A stretch of DNA of 64,000 nt from Thozetella sp. PMI_491. Lineage: Eukaryota; Ascomycota; Sordariomycetes; Chaetosphaeriales; Chaetosphaeriaceae. The stretch covers positions 2,517,757 to 2,581,756 of the forward strand of contig MU270015.1 of NCBI GenBank assembly GCA_021432635.1, read 5' to 3'. Below the pieces are notes generated by a model. It was not told the origin of the DNA and ran no database searches. It saw only the letters and a list, made by a program, of their open reading frames with translations. Made by a program: the position numbers and the translations under genes. Within the stretch, counting starts at the first letter, position 1. The number at the start of each line of letters is the position of its first letter. Positions 54,665 through 64,000 of the stretch are shown in pieces.

Positions 54665-56085
54665 CTACTGGCAGGGAGCCGTTCCGGAGACAAGTACTCA
54701 AGACGCGGTGTAATTACCGAGTAATATTCGTTTGCCTGTTGCCTGGAAATGGTTTCCCCATGCGCCATGTGATGCAGGTGAGGAGAAGGGCGACAGGGGG
54801 TTCTTCCTTGGAGCTCACGTGTTGTTACACGTGCCATTCCTGTGATCCGCCATCCCCCCGGCCGGGGCGCATCATGGGCAAGCTATGCGCACAAATGGCA
54901 GCGATGCGGCGCAAGAGAGCAACTAGCATAGGGAGTGCGCAAGATATACTTCGTACTTGCTCTCTATATTTAGGAATTGATCCGCCCAAGGCTTGGTTAT
55001 ACGTCAGCGGCCTGCTGCGACCAATGTTGTCAGAATTCTTCGCCTCGCGCATAAGCAGAGGCAAGAGGGGCGCGGTATGGCATGGCATGGCATTGGGTAA
55101 TGGTTTAATTTTACCACGTATGAAGGAGCGCAGCGGATGGCTGCCAGGCGTAGCCCGATTGACATTGGCAACAAATCACAAACGGGGTTTTGGCGACAGG
55201 CCGTAGAGCAAAGTCGTCCTCCGCCACCCCCTGTACTATTTCCTTTCTCCTTCTGCCTGGTGCGCGCCTTGGGATGAACCGATAGTGAGGGCCTAGCGGC
55301 TCGTTTAATAAATCCAACTGGCGCCCTGGGGTAGCGGCCGCCGTACCTGGTCGTAGCGGGAAGGCGATCCAGAAGCTAGGGGCGCTAGCTGGGTGCGGCG
55401 GCGGAATTGCCAGCAGTGCTGCAAGGCTACGAGGCTACGATCGGATCGACTTCCGCAGTGTCGCAATATAGGTTTCAGCCAGCGAATGAGCCAGTGCCAG
55501 GCGTTGCTTTATTGGAAGGCTTGGTTGAAGCGACTTGCCAGTTTAAGCCCAAAAAGAGTTGTCAGTCGCGCGTAGCGAATCCTTCTCTGGTGCCAAGACG
55601 TAGGATGCGGGCCGATTTGTGGCAGGGCTCGCCCAGAAGGCCAAAGGTCCTAAGCTGACCTAACCCCGGCCATAGGATTCATTGGTCCCTTAATTGCCAC
55701 CTTGAATAATCCTCCAGTCAGTCAAACCTACCCATAGTGCTACCTGTAGTCTGGGGCTCCGCCCGGGAGCCACCACATCTGCCATTAACCCGAAATCAAT
55801 CTCTCCTTTGGGCGGCTCTTGCTCGCGCAACGTGCCTAGGAGGAGCCAATACACTGCGAGTATGCGGCAGACTTTTGCATAGTCTCTCCAGGGCACGGCG
55901 CGGCGTGGAGTAGCGTGGGACATGGCGGCCGCCGCAATGTTTACATGGGGGAGGCGCCCCGGACATATATAGATGCTGCGCGGTGCCAAGCTAGCACCTG
56001 CAGTACCTTCGTTCCCTCGCCATCAAGGTCCTCTTTGCCCACAAGGTTCCAATCTTTGTCAAGCAGCCCTTCTTTGGTCGTCACC
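54665..56085. other. Divergent intergenic, 1.4 kb
   Basis: Promoter space for the regulator and for the con-13 gene. A GC-balanced 155-codon frame at 54739-55206 has no motif and is rejected. A TATA box lies at 55964-55972. CTAGG/GCGCC-type short inverted motifs occur but no clear operator. Confidence 0.45.
55964..55972 (+). promoter_or_regulatory. TATA box of con-13-like gene
   Basis: CATATATAG lies 114 nt upstream of the start codon at 56086, followed by a CT-rich leader. This fits a strongly expressed, stage-controlled gene. Confidence 0.55.
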
Positions 56086-57285
56086 ATGATTCCCTCCCTG
56101 AAGACCGTCGCGGCAGCGGCCTTGGCACTGCCCGGTGTCGCCTTGGCGACTCTGGACAAGCCGGCCCTGTGGGGCAACCTGGACTTCCTCCACGCCGGTC
56201 TGGCTGCCAACCTGCCGTCGCACAGCTACAAGGTCGCCGCCTTCCTCGATGGGTACATCGCCACCGCCTGCTTGGAGCGTGCCCAGGCCGACGGCTACGA
56301 CCCCAAGCTGATCACCACTTACTCGGTGACTTTCTCGGATGTGAGTTCCTCCACGTAATTTTTTTTTCCCTGGTCGTATACTTGCAGGGCGAAAGCTGAT
56401 GACCGGCTCAGTGCACCGTGCCGTGGCTCATGTGCCGTCACAGGGACTCGCCCGTCTCCCTTGACAACTACCTTGACTTCTGGAGCAAGGTCCCGGTCCT
56501 GATGCGCCAGGGTGTCAAGGCTTCCATGTTGGTTCCCGGTGGAGGCAGCGCCTATGCTTTTGGCGATGTCGTTGTCATCATCGGCCCCATCGACAACGTT
56601 GCTGTCTACATCCACGAGACCACCCACACCCTGGACGGCTCTGGAGAGTACGCCCTCGGCACCGGCCTTTCTGGTAAGCGGAAGCCCATTTTACCGCGCA
56701 AAGCAAGGCCCTGTTCATTTACTAATGCCAAGCAGCCAGCTCCATCTGGACTGATGCCTACAACGCCGACAGCGCTGTTCCTGATAGCTATGCGCAGAGC
56801 AGCCAGGCCGAGGTGGGTTGCGCCCTCTTTCCCGTTTGCTCATCCCCCCTTCACCATTGCTAACACGCCGGCAGAACCTGGCCCAGCAGTCCGGCCCTCT
56901 TCTCTACAACCGTTACGTGCCCGGTGGTATTGCCAGCGTCGCTTCTGGCTTCGAGAGGCTGGCCAACCAGCAGGCCACCATCGCCAGGCAGGGCGACAAC
57001 GGCAAGTACGGCCCCATCTACCAGAGAGACGGCGCCACCTGCTCGAACCGAAAGGACAACGGTGGTTACTCGACCATTCCCTCGCGGAAGCGCGACGGTC
57101 TGTTCGGCCGCCTCTCCATGCTCAACAAGCGCAGCGGGCCCTTCGCCGATGGTTCCTACTTCCCCAACACCGCCGAGGAGCAGCAAGCCTTCATCGAGTC
57201 CCAGGGTCTCAGCTTCCACCCCGGTGTCAAGCACGGTCCCCTTGGTGCCGAGCTCGTCCCCACTAACTGCACTGGCTACATCTAA
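56086..57285 (+). CDS. Conidiation-specific protein 13-like, HExxH-type secreted protein
   Basis: Four exons (56086-56340, 56412-56673, 56736-56812, 56875-57285), with introns of 71, 62 and 62 nt, give 334 residues. A signal peptide is at about 1-21 (MIPSLKTVAAAALALPGVALA). Motifs of the con-13 family follow: LSFSD-like TYSVTFSDCTVPWLMCRH across intron 1, VSLDNYLDFWSKVPVLMRQ, FGDVVVIIG, then VYIHETTHTLDG, whose HETTH fits the zinc metallopeptidase pattern HExxH. A serine/aspartate-rich SSIWTDAYNADSAVPDSYAQSS segment and cysteines near the end (NCTGYI) follow. In Neurospora, con-13 is induced during conidiation; enzymatic activity has not been established as far as I know. Codon use is strongly C-ending, unlike most neighbours, consistent with high expression. 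Confidence 0.85.
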
Positions 57286-58459
57286 GCTACTCGCACTGGG
57301 GCTAGTACTTCTCTTGGAGAAGTTTACAGGACAATTTCTGTCTGGGGTATTCCTGTATATACTATACCAAGTTATCGCCTTTATGAATATAGGCAAACCG
57401 TATATAAACGGCAGTTACGTCCCTATTTGAACGTGTCATTGAAAAGTAGTAGTATACATCGATGTCTAGGCCGCTGTGAAAGCACAGACGCAGTAACCCC
57501 CCGCACTTGCCTCGGGCGTGCTGCATACTACCCACGGTGGGCGCCGTAGGTATAAAGGACTAATCCGCGGACACCCCTTTTTAATCGCCAGACACCCACA
57601 CCCAACCGCCCTCCTTTAGTCTGAAGTGCTACTCCTATTCGTCACCGAGCATGGGTGGGACGGTCGGTGGCAACACCCTCCTCTCTCCCTTTCTTCCACT
57701 CCAATTTTTCGTCGCCCTAGTGTTATAGCCCCATGTTCGCAACCGTGCCATCTATATTTCCCGGTTATTCTCGAAATGTATGAGACAATATTACCGCCCT
57801 TGTTGGGTTCAGGTATACACGAACAAATTAGGAAAATGGGAGCACCGACTAAATTGCCCTCTTTATACTCTGTATATTCGATCTACTTACTATTAGTATG
57901 GACCCACATCGCTGTACCCGGCACACGCTTGGCACTCATGACTAGTTGGACATGAAAGCTCTATCAAGTTTGACGAATGCTAGGAAAAGCTATCGGACTT
58001 TATCACGGTCTCGCCTGACGCTAATCGTCTCTAGGAGGTGCCGGTTTATGCATGTATGCGGTCCTAGTTATGTGATCCCAGATCGCCCCAGAACTAATAC
58101 CCACTCCATTCATACCAATGGCGTACATACCTTCAGCGAGCATCTATGGTTTCACTAATTCTCTGGTACCTGCATTTTTGGTCTGAGGCTACCGCAAAGG
58201 TTGTCTGCAGGGTGGAGGCAGTGCTTAAAAGCGGAGATCTCCTCGCGACCGACTACAGATCGATCGCCTGGCTCACCCAAAGACCCCACCAGTAACCCTA
58301 ACCCCATGTTCACCCTCCCCTTCGGCTACTGCCGGCGCTGGGTCCAGGAAAAAGCCTCGGTTAATCTGAGAGTCGTCTGGAGGCTGGTCTACACACTACT
58401 TCATCCACCCGTTCCAGTGCCACACCATCTGCCGTAACTCGGGCATCCGAGGAGAGGAA
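57286..58459. other. Intergenic, 1.2 kb, nothing recognised
   Basis: The 3' flank of the con-13 gene, then the upstream region of the double-zinc regulator. Short frames at 57626-57955 and 57946-58158 have no coding character. Confidence 0.45.
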
Positions 58460-60713
58460 ATGGAAGGGGGGCCCGATACATCCATAGTGCGTCCAGGTAA
58501 CTAGCCCTATATGCACCTTTCACCATTCAGGTCCTCGAACTAAACGGGGGGGGATAGCTTGTCTTGTGTGTCGTTCCCGCAAAGTGAAGTGTGACAGGAC
58601 ATCGCCAGCATGTCGATGCTGCCAAAAACTCGGCATTAGGTGCCCCGGTTACTCGAGGGCAGGTGACCTGCCCGAGAAAGCAGTTAAGCGGATCTACAGC
58701 GATTCCCAGGTCGAGAAGCGCCGGGTTGGTTCCTGTCGTGAGTGTCGCCGGATGAAGCTGAAGTGCGACCAAGCCCATCCACAATGTCGCCGGTGTCAAG
58801 AGCGAGGGCTAGACTGTGTCTATGCACCGCCGCCTGCGGCAAGTTATTCTTGGCTGTTTGAGAAATCGCTGCCACAGGACCCCGACAAGGTATCGTCCCT
58901 GGTCAGTGCTTATTTCGACCACCTTCATCCTCGCCGCTGTCTGGGGTTCATCCACAAGCCGTCCTTCATGCGGTCTATGGACCAAGGCACGCTCATGGAG
59001 GAGTACGGGGAACCTCTCGTACTTATTGTCTGCGCATTGGGTGCGTACTTGCAGGCTGCGAACTTCACCAACTCTGCCGTCGTCCCCCATGCAACTACCA
59101 CGGTTCCTGGCGAAGCCTGGGCAACAACGGCGAGGAAAGCCGTCCTCATGGATCTGTCCACGGCAAGCCTCAAGAGTGCTATGGTAACTGGGAACTCGCA
59201 ACCTTCGCACAACTGATGTTCTAACAGCGTCATAGGTATTGGTTCTCCTCAGCGAATACGCAGTAATGACTCGCCAGAACGCCTGGGCCTTCTTGCTGGT
59301 TGGCTCTGCTTTTCGTGTCATTCGACTGCTCCGGCTGGATAATGCTCAGGGTGGCGAGGCACCGCAAAACCCCTTAGACGCCACAGAGTTGGAAAGCTCA
59401 CGCCGCGTCGTCTGGGCGTGTTTTCTCCTGGACAGTCAAATCGGCTCGGGCGTCGACAAAAATTTGAACTGGAGAGATGACGACGCGCCACCCATCCCCC
59501 TCCCATGCACCGAAGAAGCATTCACGTACGGGAGTTTACCAGACAGCAGTGGAGAAGCGACCATCGTCTCGTTTCCGACGCTTCCTCCTCACCGCCGCGT
59601 CAACTTGCGAGCCAATATTATATACGTCATGTGGCTTCGCTCGCAGGCACTTAGGTAAGAGAGTCAAGTTTCCTGCCTTTGCTTTATTTCCTATAGCTGA
59701 CGGTGTTACATGCAAGACTTAATCGTGTGAGCGAGCTGAAGATCCCTTTGTGGGATGGCAAATCCCCCTTCCTCGAGTTGTTGCACAAATTTGAGTCATG
59801 GTACGAGGCATTGCCAGAGCAGCTTCAGCTCAACGACCTTAACATTTATGCTCAAATCGAGCAAAATACAATCTCAGCTATCTATGTTCTGCATTTCGCC
59901 TATCATTCGGCAGTCGCAGACCTCACCAGGGTATCATTGCCGGGATTCGACTTCCCTCTTGCGGCGCTCTTCCGCGACGCGCCTCCTGCTTTCCAGCAGC
60001 AATGCCAAGAACGGTGCCGTCATCATGCAGACGAAGTGTCGAGGCTCGTCGAGTTGGGGCTCGCTGAAGGAGGGAGAGCCCTCGACGATCCGCATTGCTT
60101 GAGCTCTGCCTTCGAGGCTGCCAAGATCCAGGCCGTCCACACGGCGACGTTGACACGGAACGGTCCCGAGGAAAGAGCACGCGCGTTCGGCCAGATCGCT
60201 GCCAACCTTACGATTTTACACAAATATAGAAGGAACGCTAATCCTAGAGCGAGGGACTTTGTGTCCGGCCTGCTGCTTCTGTTGACGAGATTCGGATTCA
60301 AGGATGCGATCCCGCCTGTCTTGCTCGAAGCACAGAGCTCTGAGATGGAGCAAGAAGCCGAAGTCGTCGGGCCAGCTGACTCGAACCACCTCAGCCAGGT
60401 AGCCAATTTCCGGCAAGCTCTGTCCGAGGTCGCGGCCCAGCGCAGAGATAAGGCCAGCCCTCGCCCCTCTCAAACGTCGGGGCGCCCACAACCGGCACCG
60501 CAGCCGGCAATCAGCCCCATCAATACCGTCGCGGCTACAGATGGCACCCAAGACACGCCAGGAGCAGTTCTGGGCGGGGAAATGGCAACGGAGGGTGCGA
60601 CAGTGAGCGAGGATATTGACTATTTCCGAGTTGCCGACGAGATGTCGAATTACATGACGTGGGACTTTCTAGAGCTTCCGCCGTGGGTGGACTTTGACCA
60701 TCCAGCTGGCTGA
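58460..60713 (+). CDS. Transcription factor with two tandem Zn2Cys6 clusters
   Basis: Nuclear regulator of about 701 residues. Exons: 58460-58496 (provisional), 58531-59183, 59236-59654, 59717-60713. The later introns are 52 and 62 nt. Cluster 1 reads TKRGGIACLVCRSRKVKCDR then CRCCQKLGIRC, spacing x2-x6-x6-x2-x6. Cluster 2 follows after about 38 residues: SCRECRRMKLKCDQAHPQC then CQERGLDC, with the same spacing. A fungal_trans-like region follows, with LVSAYFDHLHPRRCLGFIHKPSF and WACFLLDSQIGSGVDKNLNW. The C-terminus is acidic/disordered. The provisional first exon is needed because the frame before cluster 1 has no ATG and ends at a good acceptor (ACCATTCAG). ATG 58460 reaches it only through a 34-nt intron, unusually short. 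The gene converges with the sulfatase (57 bp), suggesting control of it. Confidence 0.8.
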
Positions 60714-60770
60714 CCAGAATTCTAAATAATCTTAACCAATAGTCAACACTGTGTAAAAGTTATTGTACAT

Positions 60771-63338
<2,568 letters not shown>

Positions 63339-64000
63339 ATGCCGTCGCCCACAGACGGACAGGCCGACTTGTCGGTGCAGCAACGCCTGAAAGAGTTGAA
63401 TTGGACGCTCGCCTTCGTCATGTTGTAAGTCCTCGTCTTTACCCATCGCATCAACCACAGCCAGGCCGCTGATCATAGCCCCCATCTCCCCCAACAGTTA
63501 CATGGCGAGTTGCGCGTTTAACTTCGGATACGACGTCGGTAACTTTGGCAGCGTGCAGGGGATGCAGAGTAGGGAATCCGACTTCGTTCGCCCGCCCGGG
63601 CGTCGTCCGCATCTCAACACTAACGAAAGGCAGGTTTCGCTAGGAAATTCGGCGAGTACAACGCGACGACCGGCCTATATGCCTTGCCTGCTTGGCTTTC
63701 TTCTCTCATGACCTCGCTCCCATTTCTTGGGAAAGCCCTGGTGCGTTGAGATCGGTAGCTTTCGTCGCAGCCCTTAACTGACTAGCCATTCTCTAGGGTG
63801 CAATGTCTTGCGGTTGGGTTGCCGAGAGATTTGGGCGACGGATGGCTATCCTCGGTCTGGTTGTGTTGTCGTACATGTAAGTGACGTGCTCCTTCCGAGA
63901 GGATTCGTCGCTGAATCACGCCACAGAGGCGTTCTGCTGCAGACAACCGCCACGACTGCCGGCCAATTCACCACGGGACGTTTCATCAGCTTCGGAATGA
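63339..64000 (+). CDS. MFS sugar-porter-like permease (partial, 3' end beyond window)
   Basis: Plasma-membrane transporter of the sugar porter group. Exons 63339-63424, 63498-63568, 63634-63740, 63797-63876 and 63927->64000, with introns of 73, 65, 56 and 50 nt, keep phase. Translation gives ELNWTLAFVMLYMASC (TM1), FGYDVGNFGSVQGMQSFARKFGEYN, TM2 with LPFLGKALGAMSCGW, then VAERFGRRMAILGLVVLSYIG, which contains the sugar-porter loop motif GRR. The last visible segment, TAGQFTTGRFISFGM, resembles the GR(F/I)xxGxG signature. About 140 residues are visible. The substrate is unknown; the divergent sulfatase suggests a sulfated sugar, aryl sulfate or similar compound. The right edge cuts the gene before mid-protein. 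Confidence 0.88.

Noticed and set aside
54739-55206. Plus-strand frame of 155 codons upstream of con-13.
   Set aside because: No recognisable domain; residue composition looks like translated non-coding promoter DNA.

Overview
The window comes from a filamentous ascomycete (Pezizomycotina). Protein-coding genes lie on both strands. Almost all carry short introns (about 50-100 nt) with GT..AG ends and branch sites of the CTAAC/CTGAC type. The families are typical of mould genomes: Zn2Cys6 regulators, MFS permeases, a DUF3176 membrane protein, a conidiation protein of the con-13 type, secreted GH2 and GH43 enzymes, and a fungal STAND-type N-terminus joined to ankyrin repeats. The species cannot be fixed from this; a Sordariomycete would fit. 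I saw no rRNA, tRNA, CRISPR array or intact mobile element. I rebuilt 23 gene models by following splice sites and protein continuity by eye, plus one esterase relic.

Layout. 1-1.9 kb: Zn2Cys6 regulator running off the left edge. 2.7-3.3 kb: decayed carboxylesterase. 3.6-5.0 kb: convergent pair of an endosulfine (Igo1-type) gene and a Pho85-type cyclin. 6.3-8.1 kb: ankyrin protein with a STAND-like head. 8.7-13.6 kb: a pepsin-fold membrane protein without catalytic aspartates, then a DUF3176 membrane protein, both on the minus strand. 14.6-18.1 kb: a mitochondrial Mrs2-like Mg2+ channel and an MFS transporter. 18.9-21.9 kb: a VIT-VWA protein. 22.2-24.9 kb: GH2 beta-galactosidase. 26.6-28.3 kb: secreted type-B esterase/lipase. 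29.4-33.0 kb: an MBL-fold hydrolase diverging from a GT4 glycosyltransferase. 33.3-41.2 kb: an AATase/condensation-type acyltransferase, an unknown secreted or membrane protein, an SDR and a GMC oxidoreductase. 43.4-45.1 kb: GH43 exo-galactanase with a CBM35-like tail. 47.6-51.1 kb: a four-TM protein with a long disordered tail, and a secreted class-C beta-lactamase-like hydrolase. 53.0-54.7 kb: second Zn2Cys6 regulator. 56.1-57.3 kb: con-13 homologue. 58.5-64 kb: a regulator with two zinc clusters, a cytosolic arylsulfatase and a sugar-porter-like MFS gene cut by the right edge.

How the genes may work together (inference). The last three form a plausible sulfate-ester uptake and catabolism module: regulator and sulfatase converge with 57 bp between stop codons, and sulfatase and permease share a 678-bp divergent promoter. 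GH2 and GH43 both act on beta-galactan side chains. Endosulfine and Pho85 cyclins belong to the same nutrient/quiescence pathway in yeast (Pho85-Pho80, Rim15, Igo1, PP2A-B55), which makes their adjacency here, with a changed phosphosite motif, the most intriguing item. SDR, GMC oxidase and acyltransferase could be a small metabolic cluster, but no backbone synthase is present.
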